DNA from: Nitrospira sp.
Lineage (GTDB): Bacteria > Nitrospirota > Nitrospiria > Nitrospirales > Nitrospiraceae
Length of the DNA stretch: 49,197 nt
Direction: 5' to 3'
Assembly (NCBI GenBank): GCA_005116815.1
Contig: SWDR01000017.1
Location: 75,250 to 124,446, forward strand
Position numbers and translations under genes: made by a program. The notes below the pieces were generated by a model. The model saw nothing but the letters and a program-made list of their open reading frames with translations. It did not search any database and was not told the origin of the DNA. Positions 25,480-35,379 of the stretch are shown here, one piece after another (position 1 is the stretch's first letter; the number at the start of each line of letters is the position of its first letter).

Positions 25480-25520
25480 AAAGGCGGCATCTCCGAAAGG
25501 GGATGCCGCCTTTCTTATTT
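25480..25520. terminator. Strong bidirectional terminator hairpin
   Basis: Bases 25480-25494 pair with 25499-25513 over a GAAA tetraloop: 15 pairs including one G-U, beginning AAAGGCGGCAT. A-rich and T-rich ends flank the stem, so it can terminate the plus-strand secreted-protein operon and the minus-strand mutS transcript, whose stop codon is at 25515. Confidence 0.88.
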
Positions 25521-28181
25521 GGCGCGATCGTCTTGGCCGGTTGGCCCGATCCGGCGTTGGATGTCGGCGAGGCGGTTGAGTGCATCGAGCGGCGTCATGG
25601 AGAAGAGATCGATTTGTTTCATCTCCTCGATGATGGGATGGGGCTTGGGCAGTGATGTCTGTGGTGTTTCTCTCTCCAACGATACGGGCGTACCCTCGAT
25701 GGCGGCATCCGGTTGCTCCAGTTGGGCGAGGACTTGTTGCGCCCTGGCGATGACCGTTGGGGGGAGTCCTGCCAGTTTCGCCACGTGAATGCCATAACTG
25801 CGGTCTGCGCCGCCCGGTATAATCTTACGCAAGAAGACCACGTCTCCATCCCGTTCCTGAACCGCCACGCAATAATTTTTAATCCCTTCCCGTAACCCTT
25901 CCAGCTGTGTCATTTCGTGATAGTGCGTGGCGAACAGGGTTCTGGCTCCGACGTATCGACGGTCTTGAATATGTTCCGCAATGGCCCAGGCGATGCTGAG
26001 TCCATCGTAGGTGCTGGTGCCTCGACCGATCTCATCCAGGAGAATCAAGCTGCGGGATGTCGCACTGTTTAAGATATGAGCCGACTCGATCATCTCCACC
26101 ATGAAGGTACTCTGGCCCGCTGATAGGTTGTCCGAAGCGCCCACACGCGTGAAAATCCGATCGACTAATCCAATGTGGGCCTCGGTCGCCGGCACGAAAC
26201 TCCCGATTTGCGCCAACAACACGATCAGTGCGACCTGGCGGAGATAGGTGCTTTTTCCCGCCATGTTGGGCCCGGTGAGGATCACCAGCCTGTTCCCCTC
26301 ACAGTCGAGGGCCGTGTCGTTGGGCACGAAGGTGAGATCGCTGCTGAGCTGTTCCACGACAGGGTGCCGGCCTTCCCGAATGAGGATCGTGCCGCTCTCA
26401 TCGACGAGCGGCTTGACGTAGCGATGTAAGGCAGCAGTCTCGGCCAAACCGGCGAGGACGTCGAGCAACGCAACGGTCTGGGCCATCGCTTGAAGGCGAG
26501 GCACCTCGTTCGCTAAACGACTGCGGACCTGATCGAACAGTTCCTGCTCGAGCGCCAGCAGCTTACTTTCAGCGCCTGTGACTCGTTCTTCCAACTCTTT
26601 CAGCTCTGCGGTCATGAATCGTTCGGCATTCACCAGCGTCTGCTTGCGAATGTAATCAGGCGGAACACGGGTAAGGTGAGTCTTGGTAATTTCGATGTAG
26701 TAGCCGAATACTTGATTGTAGCGAACCTTCAACGAATCGATTCCGGTTCGTTCCCGCTCTTTGGCTTCTAGCGAGGCGATCCAGCCCTTGCCTTCCGTGC
26801 TCGCCTTTCGTAGTTCGTCGATTCCGGCATGGTATCCCTCCCGAATCACACCGCCGTCACGGAGAGACATCGGCGCATCCGGCTTGACGGCCTGCTCAAT
26901 CGTGTCATGGACATCGCGGCAATCGTCCCAGGATTCTCGGACTGCAACCAGTAGCGCAGCGGAGAAGGGTTGGAGGTGGGATCGTAATTCCGGCAGGGCG
27001 CTGACGGATTGTTTCAGTGCGAGTAGCTCGCGAGGTCCTGCGACGCCGAGCGTCAGGCGGCTGCTGAGACGGGCGATATCTTGCACATCGCGGAGTGTGG
27101 TCCTAAGCGACACCCGTTGTAGTATCCGGTCTTTCAATTCGCCGACTGCGTCCAGCCGAGCCTGAATGGCGCCTCGATCGAGGAGTGGCCTGACGAGCCA
27201 ATCTCGCAACAGGCGACTGCCCATCGCCGTCGCGGTGCGGTCCAACACCGACAGGACCGTCGACTGGTCTTGTCCCGATCGGGGCTCGCCGAAGCCGAGC
27301 GGCCGCACGAGTTCGAGATTGCGAATCGTTGCGCTATCCAGATGCATGGAGTCGCGGCTCCAACGAGTCTGCAGACGGCGGAGATGCGCAAGCGAGGCGG
27401 TCGGCTGGGTCTCACGAACGTATCGCAGGACCGCTCCGGCGGCTCCGATCCCGGCGTTCAGGCCGCGGCAGCCGAATCCGTCGAGCGACTGCACCGCAAA
27501 CTGGGTCTGGAGTAGTTGCGCGGCGTCTTTAAGATGGAAGGCGGATGAAGGTTGTGCGCAGAGGCGTGGCCCACGCAGGTGAGCCAGGCAGGTTCCGGCC
27601 TGTGCCGTGGAATCTTGATGCAAGACTTCCCGCGGTTCCAGTCGAGCCAGTTCATCCAAGAGTTGGGTTTCCGCCTGTGCCCCCTGGAATTCCGTCATCC
27701 AAAACTCGCCCGTGGAGACATCCAGACAGGCCAGCCCAATGACGGATTGTCCCTTGGCAGATGAGGCCATAGCGTCTGAGAAGGCCACTGCGACAAGGAA
27801 ATGCGATTCGCCGGGAGAGAGGAATTCGGTATCGACTAATGTGCCAGGCGTATAGAGACGAACGACTTCTCGGCGCACGAGACCCTTTGCGAGTTTCGGG
27901 TCTTCCACCTGTTCGCAGAGTGCAACGGTTCGTCCGGCCTTGAGGAGCTTCGCGATATAACCTTGCGCGGCATGGTACGGCACGCCACACAATGGAATGG
28001 GGGTGGCGCTGGATTTATCGCGAGATGTGAGGGCAATGGAGAGCAGTTTTGAGGCGACCTGAGCATCCTCGTAAAACATTTCGTAAAAATCGCCGACGCG
28101 GAATAACAGAATGGCGTCGGGATACCCGCGTTTAATTTCCCGATATTGCCGCATTAACGGTGAGGTGTCTGCGTCACTCAT
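25515..28181 (-). CDS. mutS: DNA mismatch repair protein MutS
   Basis: An 888-residue mismatch sensor. The mismatch-reading F-x-E is in RVGDFYEMFYED of domain I. Domains II to IV follow, then the ATPase with GPNMAGKSTYLRQVAL, VGASDNLSAGQSTFMVEM, ILLDEIGRGTSTYDG and LFATHYHEMTQLEG. The length is typical. It is last in a minus-strand operon pdxJ-nnr-tsaE-lapA-mutS and overlaps the lapA-like gene by 8 bases. Its stop codon lies in the terminator stem region. Confidence 0.97.
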   Translation of the reverse strand: MSDADTSPLMRQYREIKRGYPDAILLFRVGDFYEMFYEDAQVASKLLSIALTSRDKSSATPIPLCGVPYHAAQGYIAKLLKAGRTVALCEQVEDPKLAKGLVRREVVRLYTPGTLVDTEFLSPGESHFLVAVAFSDAMASSAKGQSVIGLACLDVSTGEFWMTEFQGAQAETQLLDELARLEPREVLHQDSTAQAGTCLAHLRGPRLCAQPSSAFHLKDAAQLLQTQFAVQSLDGFGCRGLNAGIGAAGAVLRYVRETQPTASLAHLRRLQTRWSRDSMHLDSATIRNLELVRPLGFGEPRSGQDQSTVLSVLDRTATAMGSRLLRDWLVRPLLDRGAIQARLDAVGELKDRILQRVSLRTTLRDVQDIARLSSRLTLGVAGPRELLALKQSVSALPELRSHLQPFSAALLVAVRESWDDCRDVHDTIEQAVKPDAPMSLRDGGVIREGYHAGIDELRKASTEGKGWIASLEAKERERTGIDSLKVRYNQVFGYYIEITKTHLTRVPPDYIRKQTLVNAERFMTAELKELEERVTGAESKLLALEQELFDQVRSRLANEVPRLQAMAQTVALLDVLAGLAETAALHRYVKPLVDESGTILIREGRHPVVEQLSSDLTFVPNDTALDCEGNRLVILTGPNMAGKSTYLRQVALIVLLAQIGSFVPATEAHIGLVDRIFTRVGASDNLSAGQSTFMVEMIESAHILNSATSRSLILLDEIGRGTSTYDGLSIAWAIAEHIQDRRYVGARTLFATHYHEMTQLEGLREGIKNYCVAVQERDGDVVFLRKIIPGGADRSYGIHVAKLAGLPPTVIARAQQVLAQLEQPDAAIEGTPVSLERETPQTSLPKPHPIIEEMKQIDLFSMTPLDALNRLADIQRRIGPTGQDDRAK

Positions 28182-28518
28182 CGTGTCGGTCTCTTTGTGG
28201 CTCGCCGGGCATCGTGGGTGGAGTGCGGCCGGTGACTTTATCGAGCGAGAGGCGTAGCCGTTCTAAGTCCACTTCAGCCTCTTGCAGCGCTTTGGTTTTT
28301 CGGCGGAGTTCGATCCGTCCTCTCACCCATGGAGGAAAGAGCAGAATGCCGGAGACCAACAGTCCCACCGCGAATCCAGTGAGGATAGGTTTGTAGATCG
28401 GTGTTGAGGCTTCGAGCAGACCGAAGAAGTAACGGAGCGTAACTTCCTGTTCCTGATTTTGAAGGAAAAATGCCAGGGAGAGGAGGAGCAGGACTCCGAC
28501 CAGAATCAGCCTTATCAT
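28174..28518 (-). CDS. LapA-domain (DUF1049) membrane protein
   Basis: A 114-residue inner-membrane protein with two membrane helices (LILVGVLLLLSLAFFLQNQ and ILTGFAVGLLVSGILLFPPW). QNQEQEVTLRYFFG between them is the signature of LapA/YciS-like proteins. A coiled C-terminal segment (KTKALQEAEVDLERLRLS) projects into the cytoplasm. In Escherichia coli the relative LapA works with LapB in lipopolysaccharide control; no lapB is nearby. Start and stop overlap tsaE and mutS by 4 and 8 bases. Confidence 0.88.
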   Translation of the reverse strand: MIRLILVGVLLLLSLAFFLQNQEQEVTLRYFFGLLEASTPIYKPILTGFAVGLLVSGILLFPPWVRGRIELRRKTKALQEAEVDLERLRLSLDKVTGRTPPTMPGEPQRDRHDE

Positions 28519-29117
28519 GACCTCGTTGTCCCCTTCTTGTCCGAGCCTTGGTGCGGTGGTGCCTGATATGTTTTGCGCGCTCGCGCGAGGGCATCCACAG
28601 ATGTCGGACCTGTGGCATTCAACTGAATCGATCGACTCTGCGCAGTACGATGACTCAGGGTCACCTCAATCCGGTCCTGCGGCAGCAGGTCAAGACCCTT
28701 GTCCGCCCATTCGATGGCTGTCACGGTCTGGCCAGAGAAATACTCCATCACACCTGTCGATTCAAGCTCGCGGAGCGAGCGAATGCGATACCAGTCCATG
28801 TGGGCCAGGGGCAGACGCCCTTGGTATTCGTGAATCACGACGAAGGTCGGACTGGTGACTGCCGTTGGCGATGCGCCAAGACCCTGCGCGATGCCGCGAA
28901 CGAGCGCCGTCTTGCCGGCTCCGAGCGGTCCGTAGAGTGCGATCGTTTCCCCTCCCCGAAACGTACGTCCGAGCACTTGGCCTAACCAGTCGGTCTGCTG
29001 GTGGGAGGAGGACGTCAGTTTCCACGGCAGGCTCGACGTGGCGCGGCGGCGAGCGGCAGGCGCTGTTGCCTTGGCTGACTTAGTGGCGTTCAATCGTTTT
29101 GGTTCGCTGGAGCGCAT
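28515..29117 (-). CDS. tsaE: tRNA t6A ATPase TsaE
   Basis: P-loop ATPase that with TsaB and TsaD makes N6-threonylcarbamoyl-adenosine in tRNA. Signatures are YGPLGAGKTALVRGIAQGLG, SPTFVVIHEYQG, HMDWYRI and VTAIEWADKG. The N-terminus before the domain is a basic, low-complexity 40-residue stretch unlike most family members. TTG 29093, which overlaps the nnr stop, would be a shorter alternative to ATG 29117, and TTG 29132 a longer one. An extra tail (ARARKTYQAPPHQGSDKK) follows the domain. It overlaps nnr and lapA, so it is coupled in the operon. Confidence 0.9.
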   Translation of the reverse strand: MRSSEPKRLNATKSAKATAPAARRRATSSLPWKLTSSSHQQTDWLGQVLGRTFRGGETIALYGPLGAGKTALVRGIAQGLGASPTAVTSPTFVVIHEYQGRLPLAHMDWYRIRSLRELESTGVMEYFSGQTVTAIEWADKGLDLLPQDRIEVTLSHRTAQSRSIQLNATGPTSVDALARARKTYQAPPHQGSDKKGTTRS

Positions 29118-30642
29118 AGGGAATCTGGGCAATCAAGTCACTGGCGAGCATGCTGGCCTGTCCGAGTTGTTGGGCGGCCATGTCGCCGGCTGACCCATGA
29201 AAATAGGTGGCGGCACAGGCGGCGTCCCATGCGGGAACCCCTTGCGCCAGTAAGCCGACAATCATGCCGGTCAACACATCGCCGGTTCCAGCCGTGGCCA
29301 TGCCGGGATTCCCGGTCGGGCAAACGGCGACAAGCCCATCGGGGCGGGCGATGATAGTTCGTGCGCCTTTTAAGACGACGAATACACCGCGTTCTCGGGC
29401 AAACCGTCTGGCCGTGCCGATGCGGTCTGCGTTGACGCTCTGCGTAGTGGCATCGACTTCAAGCCGGGCCATCTCGCCGGGGTGCGGAGTGAGAATGGGC
29501 GGCGTCTGACATTCGGTCAATAACGACACGCGGCCAGTCAATGCATTGAGCGCATCGGCATCGAGGACGGAGGGCCGGTCCAGATATTTCATCAAGGACT
29601 GCACGAGCTCAACGGTCTCAGGATGCGTCGAGAGTCCTGGGCCAATGGCGATGGCCGTACGTGCCTGGATGAAGGCAGCGACACGATCGAGTCCTGAGCG
29701 AGATAATGTCCGTGCTTTCGTTTCCGGGAGCGGCAGGGTCATCGCTTCCAGCAGCTTGGCCTCCAGTACATCGTTGACGCTGCTGGGAGTGGCGACGGTC
29801 ACCAGACCGGATCCCATTCTGAGAGCCGCCTGAGCTGCTAAGGCCGCTGCGCCGGTTTTCCCCACGGAGCCTGCAATAATTCCTGCATGGCCAAAGGTCC
29901 CTTTATGGGCGGAGAGCTGTCGCGCTGGAAGGGTTTTAAAGGCGTTGTCGCTTGTCAGGAGTAGTGTCCGGCTCTCGATATCATCCACAAAAGCAGAGGG
30001 AATGCCGATATCGACGACGCGGATGGCGCCGGCGCGGTCGATCCCTGCACCGACATAGAGCCCGAGTTTTGGGAGGCCCAACGTGATGGTCAACGTGGCG
30101 CGGATCGCGTGCCCGAGGATGGCGCCGCTGTCGGCATGGAGACCGGATGGGAGATCGATGGCGATGATGGGTTTCCCGGCTTCGTTGATGAGTTCAATGG
30201 CGTCACGATAGGTCCCGGTTACTTCGGAGGACAAGCCGGTTCCAAGGAGGGCGTCGACGAGGATGTCGCTGGAGGCGAGAAGGGATCTGGTGTGGTCAGC
30301 AGAGCGGAATCGAACAGTTGCGGCTCGGCCTGCAATACGAACGAGTCGACGATACATGGTTGTAGCATCGCGGCTGAGCTCGGTGATCGGCGTGAGGAGG
30401 ACCACGTGCACCTTCGCGCGGCGGCGGCGCAGCAGGCGAGCCACAACCAATCCGTCTCCTCCGTTGTTCCCTTTTCCGCAGAGGATGGTAATGGTCTTGC
30501 CTTGTGCTGGCCCATAGTGCTCTTCCAGATGCCTGACAATGCCCTCGCCTGCCCGTTCCATCAAGACGGCACCGGGAATATGCGACTCGGCGATCGTGCG
30601 GCGATCGAGCGACTGCATCTCGGCTCCCGTCACAATCTTCAT
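29080..30642 (-). CDS. nnr: Bifunctional NAD(P)HX epimerase/dehydratase
   Basis: A 520-residue metabolite-repair enzyme that restores hydrated NADH and NADPH. The N-terminal epimerase half shows ILCGKGNNGGDGLVVARLLR, DALLGTGLSSEVTGTY and IAIDLPSGLHAD. The C-terminal ADP-dependent dehydratase half shows FGHAGIIAGSVGKTGAAALA, LTPHPGEMARLEVD and TAGTGDVLTGMIVGLLAQG. The ATG at 30642 starts MKIVTGAEMQSLDRR, as expected. acpS, often found between pdxJ and nnr, is absent from the 147-base gap upstream. Confidence 0.95.
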   Translation of the reverse strand: MKIVTGAEMQSLDRRTIAESHIPGAVLMERAGEGIVRHLEEHYGPAQGKTITILCGKGNNGGDGLVVARLLRRRRAKVHVVLLTPITELSRDATTMYRRLVRIAGRAATVRFRSADHTRSLLASSDILVDALLGTGLSSEVTGTYRDAIELINEAGKPIIAIDLPSGLHADSGAILGHAIRATLTITLGLPKLGLYVGAGIDRAGAIRVVDIGIPSAFVDDIESRTLLLTSDNAFKTLPARQLSAHKGTFGHAGIIAGSVGKTGAAALAAQAALRMGSGLVTVATPSSVNDVLEAKLLEAMTLPLPETKARTLSRSGLDRVAAFIQARTAIAIGPGLSTHPETVELVQSLMKYLDRPSVLDADALNALTGRVSLLTECQTPPILTPHPGEMARLEVDATTQSVNADRIGTARRFARERGVFVVLKGARTIIARPDGLVAVCPTGNPGMATAGTGDVLTGMIVGLLAQGVPAWDAACAATYFHGSAGDMAAQQLGQASMLASDLIAQIPYALQRTKTIERH

Positions 30643-30789
30643 CTGTGGCCTTGCGTGCGGGATCGATACCGCATGAGGAATCGGGTGGGTGTGGGGAGGA
30701 GCAATATCGTTTCGCTACGTCGCAATGTCATGACCAGGGCGAATCGTGTGGTCCATGGAGGATCGAGGGTGATACCGCGGCACGATGGG

Positions 30790-31503
30790 TTACCCGAGCA
30801 ATGCTTTCATTTCCCTGACGGCTTGGTCGAGGCCCACCAGCACCGCGCGGGCAATGATGCTGTGACCGATGTTGTATTCGACGATTTCAGGAATATGCAG
30901 CAACCGTGTCACGTTGCGATAGTCCAAGCCATGTCCGGCGTTGACGCCCATGCCCAGCTTGTACGAGAGTTTCGCGGCCTGCGTAATGGCTTCTACTTCG
31001 GCATCGGCTTCTTTCGAGCGTTTGGCATTCGCATAACGACCGGTATGGAGCTCGACGAAGTCCGCTGAGACTCTGTGCGCAGCTTTGACCTGGGCCAAAT
31101 CCGGTTCGATGAAGAGACTGACGGGAATGCCGCCATCGTGGAGCATGGTGACGATCTGCTGGATACGATCTCTGTGGCCGGCCACATCCAGGCCGCCTTC
31201 CGTCGTGAGTTCCTGGCGCTGCTCCGGGACGAGCGTGACCATATCAGGTTTGATAGTCAGGGCAATTTTGGCCATGGTCTCATCGGCAGCCATCTCCAGA
31301 TCGAGCTTGGTGCGGATGAGTTCTCGCAAGAGGCGAAGATCGCGATCTTGGATATGCCGACGATCCTCTCGAAGGTGAACGACAATACCATCGGCGCCGG
31401 CCAATTCCACGAGCACGGAGGCGGTAAGGGGGTCCGGGTCAGTTCCGCCACGGGCTTGCCGCAACGTGGCCACATGGTCGATATTCACCCCAAGTCGTGG
31501 CAC
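30790..31503 (-). CDS. pdxJ: Pyridoxine 5'-phosphate synthase
   Basis: A 237-residue TIM-barrel enzyme joining 1-deoxyxylulose 5-phosphate and 3-amino-2-oxopropyl phosphate in vitamin B6 synthesis. Clear motifs are [67 protein letters not shown] and [15 protein letters not shown] at 31503, preceded by GGAGG at good spacing, gives the family N-terminus. The frame is open 92 codons further upstream, but that part has no family similarity and is treated as leader. It is first gene of the minus-strand operon; its product supplies PLP, used by alaC and thrC across the divergent promoter region. Confidence 0.95.
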   Translation of the reverse strand: MPRLGVNIDHVATLRQARGGTDPDPLTASVLVELAGADGIVVHLREDRRHIQDRDLRLLRELIRTKLDLEMAADETMAKIALTIKPDMVTLVPEQRQELTTEGGLDVAGHRDRIQQIVTMLHDGGIPVSLFIEPDLAQVKAAHRVSADFVELHTGRYANAKRSKEADAEVEAITQAAKLSYKLGMGVNAGHGLDYRNVTRLLHIPEIVEYNIGHSIIARAVLVGLDQAVREMKALLG

Positions 31504-31685
31504 GGATCCTCCGTTCTGGCGATGTAAAGCAAGAAGAAGCTGAGTTGCGTGATGAGCGCGAACGCGTTCCAGTTGTAACAGAAATTGACTGGGAGGGGCA
31601 AGGATTTGGAGGGGAAGTCGGTGTGGTGCTGGTTCTGTCAGTTTGAAGGGTTGGAATGTCGAACCCCACAGAATCACGGGATAAT

Positions 31686-31715
31686 TTGACTCGACGCGCC
31701 CCTCGCCATTAGAAT
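31686..31715 (+). promoter_or_regulatory. Strong promoter for the amino-acid operon
   Basis: TTGACT (31686-31691, 5 of 6), 18 bases, then TAGAAT (31710-31715, 5 of 6). Transcription would start near 31722, about 65 bases before alaC. The rest of the 284-base gap 31504-31787 is the divergent leader of pdxJ, with nothing else recognised. Confidence 0.65.
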
Positions 31716-31787
31716 AGGTCCCCTGATAGAGCGGCGGGCGGTTTCTGCGCGCCTTCCTGCATACATGAATTGTCGGCAAGGGATACG

Positions 31788-32984
31788 ATGGGACTAGGCG
31801 ACGGATTTTATCGCATCAAACGGCTACCGCCATATGTGTTTGCCCAGGTGCAGAGCCTCAAGCTTGAGGCTCGCCAACAGGGTGAAGACATTATCGATTT
31901 CGGAATGGGCAACCCTGACCAACCGACGCCGAGCCATATCGTCGAGAAGATGATCGAGGCGGCGCGGAAGGGGAAAAACCATCGCTACTCGGCCTCGCGC
32001 GGCATCACCAAACTGCGGCATGCGATCACGGGGTGGTATAAGCGGAATTACAACGTCGACCTGGATCCTGAGACCGAGACCATTGTGACGATCGGGTCCA
32101 AGGAAGGGTTGGCGCATTTGGCCCTGGCGCTGATCGGGCCAGGCGATGTAGTCCTGACGCCGACGCCGACCTATCCCATCCATATGTACAGTTTTATCAT
32201 TGCGGGGGGAGAAGTCCGCGGAATCGAGTTGCGCCAGGACAGCGACTTCTTTGACGATTTACAGCGGGTCTACCGCCAGACGTTCCCGCGGCCGAAGATT
32301 TTAGTCATCAATTTTCCGCACAACCCCACCACTGCCGTGGTGGATCTCGAGTTTTTCAAGAAAATTGTCGCCTTCGCCAAAGAGCATAGCGTGATTGTCA
32401 TTCATGACCTGGCTTACGCGGACTTAGTGTTCGACGGATATAAGGCGCCGAGCTTCTTGCAAGCTCCTGGGGCGAAAGATGTCGGTGTCGAGTTCTATAC
32501 CCTCTCGAAGGCCTACAATATGCCAGGTTGGCGTGTGGGCTTCTGTTGCGGCAATCGTGAGGTTGTTGGCGCGCTGGCCAAGATTAAGAGTTACCTCGAC
32601 TATGGCATTTTCCAGCCGTTGCAGATCGCTAGCGTCATTGCGCTGAATGGACCGCAAGAATGTGTCAAAGAGACGGTCTTGCGTTATCAGAAGCGCCGGG
32701 ATGTGTTGGTCGGCGGGTTGAATCGCATCGGATGGCAGGTGACGAAACCCGTGGCTACCATGTTTGTCTGGGCCAGGATTCCGTTGCCCTATCGATCCAT
32801 GGGCTCGTTGGAGTTTTCCAAACTCTTGCTCCGCGAGGCGAAAGTGGCGGTGTCTCCCGGGATCGGGTTCGGGGAAGGCGGGGATGAATATGTGCGTTTC
32901 GGCCTTGTCGAAAACGAGCATCGCACGAGGCAAGCCGTGCGCGGTATTCGCAAGGCCCTGAAGCTTGGGGGGGCGGAAGAATGA
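31788..32984 (+). CDS. Class I aminotransferase (AlaC/AspC-like)
   Basis: A 398-residue fold-type I PLP enzyme. It shows [36 protein letters not shown], the phosphate region [13 protein letters not shown], and the Schiff-base lysine in [16 protein letters not shown]. The sequence is nearest in style to AlaC, a glutamate-pyruvate aminotransferase, and to the aspartate aminotransferases that open threonine operons. Supplying aspartate or removing amino groups from pathway intermediates would fit the neighbours. ATG 31788 ([10 protein letters not shown]) follows AAGGGA; a TTG at 31770 is less likely. It overlaps hom by 4 bases (ATGA), so the two are coupled. Confidence 0.9.
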   Translation: MGLGDGFYRIKRLPPYVFAQVQSLKLEARQQGEDIIDFGMGNPDQPTPSHIVEKMIEAARKGKNHRYSASRGITKLRHAITGWYKRNYNVDLDPETETIVTIGSKEGLAHLALALIGPGDVVLTPTPTYPIHMYSFIIAGGEVRGIELRQDSDFFDDLQRVYRQTFPRPKILVINFPHNPTTAVVDLEFFKKIVAFAKEHSVIVIHDLAYADLVFDGYKAPSFLQAPGAKDVGVEFYTLSKAYNMPGWRVGFCCGNREVVGALAKIKSYLDYGIFQPLQIASVIALNGPQECVKETVLRYQKRRDVLVGGLNRIGWQVTKPVATMFVWARIPLPYRSMGSLEFSKLLLREAKVAVSPGIGFGEGGDEYVRFGLVENEHRTRQAVRGIRKALKLGGAEE

Positions 32985-34294
32985 TCTCGCGTGTGGGCGT
33001 CGGCATCATTGGATTCGGCACGGTTGGGACGGGCGTCGCGAAGATCCTCTTGGAGAATGCCGCCTTGATCAGCCGTCGGGTCGGTGTGCCGATCGAGCTC
33101 GTTCGGATTGCGGACCTCGATGTGACGCGCGACCGCGGACTGACCCTGCCGCCCGGCCTCCTCACGACCGATGCGAAGCAGATTCTCAACGATCCTTCGA
33201 TCGACATCGTCGTGGAGTTGGTCGGAGGCTGCGACTTTGCCAAACGCATCATTCTGGAATCCATTGCAGCCGGGAAACATGTCGTCACGGCGAATAAGGC
33301 CTTGCTGGCGATACATGGAGAAGAAATATTTGCCGCGGCGTCCAGCAAGGGAGTCGACCTGGGTTTCGAAGCGAGCGTGGGAGGGGGGATTCCCGTCATC
33401 CAGGCCTTGCGAGAGGGGCTGGCGGCCAATACGATCCAATCCATTTATGGGATCATCAACGGGACGGCCAATTACATTCTCTCGCGTATGACCCATGAAG
33501 GTCAGAGCTTTGAAGCGGTCCTCGACGAAGCGAAGAAGGCCGGTTATGCCGAAGCGGATCCGACCTTCGATGTCGCCGGTATCGATTCGGCGCATAAGCT
33601 GGCGATCCTGGTGGCGCTGGCCTATGGAACGCCGGTGAATGTGAAAGAGGTATACACCGAGGGGATCACGCATATTACGCCTCTCGACATCGCGTACGCC
33701 AAAGAGTTCGGTTGTACGATCAAGCTGCTCGGCATTGCCAAGTTGGTGGGCAACGAAGTGGAGGCCCGCGTGCATCCGACGATGTTGCCGTCTTCGTCTC
33801 CGATCGCTCAAGTCGAAGGGGTCTACAACGCAATTCAACTCGTCGGCGATGCGGTGGGCGACGTGGTGCTCTATGGCCGTGGTGCGGGGTCCATGCCGAC
33901 TGGCAGCGCGGTGGTCGGCGATCTCATCGCCATCGCGCGTAATCTGTTACAAGGAGCGGCTGGGCGAGTGCCGCCCGCCTCATTCAAGCAGGACCAGCGG
34001 CGTCCGCTTCGTATGCGGCCCATGGAAGAGATCAGCTCGCTCTATTACCTCCGGTTTATGGTCCTGGACCGCCCCGGAGTGTTGTCGCAGATTGCAGGGG
34101 AACTGGGCCGGTGCGGCATCAGTATCTCGTCGGTTCTCCAACAGGGGCGACGCGAAGGACAGACGGTTCCAGTTGTGATCAAGACCCATACGGCAACAGA
34201 GCGCGATGTCCAAACGGCATTGCGGGCGATCAATCAGATGGCATTTATTTCAGAGCCGACGACGTTGATTCGCGTCGAAGGCAAGGACGAGTGA
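32981..34294 (+). CDS. hom: Homoserine dehydrogenase
   Basis: A 437-residue NAD(P)H enzyme reducing aspartate semialdehyde to homoserine. The Rossmann motif is [16 protein letters not shown]. Family blocks [27 protein letters not shown] and the catalytic [20 protein letters not shown] are present. The C-terminal ACT domain ([19 protein letters not shown]) suggests feedback control, probably by threonine. It is followed by thrC after 4 bases. asd, which supplies the substrate, is not in the window. Confidence 0.97.
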   Translation: MISRVGVGIIGFGTVGTGVAKILLENAALISRRVGVPIELVRIADLDVTRDRGLTLPPGLLTTDAKQILNDPSIDIVVELVGGCDFAKRIILESIAAGKHVVTANKALLAIHGEEIFAAASSKGVDLGFEASVGGGIPVIQALREGLAANTIQSIYGIINGTANYILSRMTHEGQSFEAVLDEAKKAGYAEADPTFDVAGIDSAHKLAILVALAYGTPVNVKEVYTEGITHITPLDIAYAKEFGCTIKLLGIAKLVGNEVEARVHPTMLPSSSPIAQVEGVYNAIQLVGDAVGDVVLYGRGAGSMPTGSAVVGDLIAIARNLLQGAAGRVPPASFKQDQRRPLRMRPMEEISSLYYLRFMVLDRPGVLSQIAGELGRCGISISSVLQQGRREGQTVPVVIKTHTATERDVQTALRAINQMAFISEPTTLIRVEGKDE

Positions 34295-34298
34295 TGCG

Positions 34299-35357
34299 AT
34301 GATACGCTGGCGTGGCTTAATCGAAGAATATCGGAAGTTTCTTCCCGTGACCGAACGTACTCCCGTGGTGACGCTCGGTGAAGGCAACACGCCGCTCATT
34401 CGGGCGACCAGGTTGGCCAAGCAGATTGCTCCCGGTATCGACCTCTATCTCAAAATCGAAGGCGCGAATCCCACAGGGTCGTTTAAGGACCGCGGCATGA
34501 CGATGGCGATCTCAAAGGCCGTCGAGTCCGGTGCCAAGGCGGTGATTTGTGCCTCCACAGGGAATACGTCTGCCTCTGCCGCAGCCTATGGCGCGAGGGC
34601 TGGGCTGGCGGTCTATGTCTTGATTCCTGCCGGGAAGATTGCGATGGGCAAGTTGTCTCAGGCCATGATGCATCAAGCCACGGTCATCCAGATTGAAGGA
34701 AATTTCGATCAGGCCTTGACCATCGTGAAGGAATTGTCAGTGAGCCACCATATCGAGCTGGTCAACTCGCTCAACCCCTATCGAATCGAGGGGCAGAAAA
34801 CCGCCGCGATGGAAGTCTGCGATCAGCTCGGCGATGCCCCGACCATTCATGTGCTGCCGGTTGGGAACGCCGGGAATATTACCGCTTATTGGAAGGGGTA
34901 TCAGGAATACCGTGCGGCCAATCAATCCACGAAACTGCCTCGCATGATTGGGTTTCAGGCGTCCGGTGCGGCGCCCATCGTGCTGGGCCACATTGTGGAG
35001 AATCCGCAGACCGTGGCCACGGCGATCAGGATCGGTAATCCGGCTAGCTGGCAATCGGCGTTGGATGCCGTGAAGGAGTCGTCCGGCGCAATCGATTCGG
35101 TGACGGACGAAGAGATTTTGCACGCCTATCGTGCGGTGGCGGCGACGGAAGGCGTCTTCTGCGAGCCGGCATCCGCTGCCTCGGTGGCCGGCGTCATCAA
35201 GTTGAATAAGCAGGGCGGGCTTCATGAAGGTGAGATCGTCGTCTGCACGTTGACGGGCCATGGATTGAAAGATGCCGATACGGCGATCAGTGTATCGGTT
35301 CAACCGAAAACCGTTAGAGCGACGCGGGAGGATGTCGCTCGTCTTTTAAGGGTGTAG
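34299..35357 (+). CDS. thrC: Threonine synthase
   Basis: A 352-residue fold-type II PLP enzyme converting O-phosphohomoserine to threonine. The PLP lysine is in [15 protein letters not shown]. The phosphate and substrate loops [20 protein letters not shown] and [19 protein letters not shown] are intact. This is the short bacterial type, similar to Bacillus enzymes. It needs phosphohomoserine, so a homoserine kinase must exist; the next gene is the candidate but its active site looks degenerate. Confidence 0.96.
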   Translation: MIRWRGLIEEYRKFLPVTERTPVVTLGEGNTPLIRATRLAKQIAPGIDLYLKIEGANPTGSFKDRGMTMAISKAVESGAKAVICASTGNTSASAAAYGARAGLAVYVLIPAGKIAMGKLSQAMMHQATVIQIEGNFDQALTIVKELSVSHHIELVNSLNPYRIEGQKTAAMEVCDQLGDAPTIHVLPVGNAGNITAYWKGYQEYRAANQSTKLPRMIGFQASGAAPIVLGHIVENPQTVATAIRIGNPASWQSALDAVKESSGAIDSVTDEEILHAYRAVAATEGVFCEPASAASVAGVIKLNKQGGLHEGEIVVCTLTGHGLKDADTAISVSVQPKTVRATREDVARLLRV

Positions 35358-35379
35358 ATACAATGAGCGCAGGGCTTCG

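Noticed and set aside
30109-31068. Open frame of about 320 codons on the plus strand across nnr and pdxJ
   Set aside because: Shadow of two well-supported minus-strand genes; it crosses their intergenic gap without a ribosome site or family similarity.
31504-31779. A 92-residue N-terminal extension of PdxJ
   Set aside because: The family N-terminus begins at GTG 31503 with a good GGAGG, and the upstream residues are low in structure and contain the divergent promoter.
32789-33838. Open frame of about 350 codons on the minus strand opposite alaC and hom
   Set aside because: Antisense of conserved sequence, no domain, and the real genes overlap in a coupled way on the plus strand.
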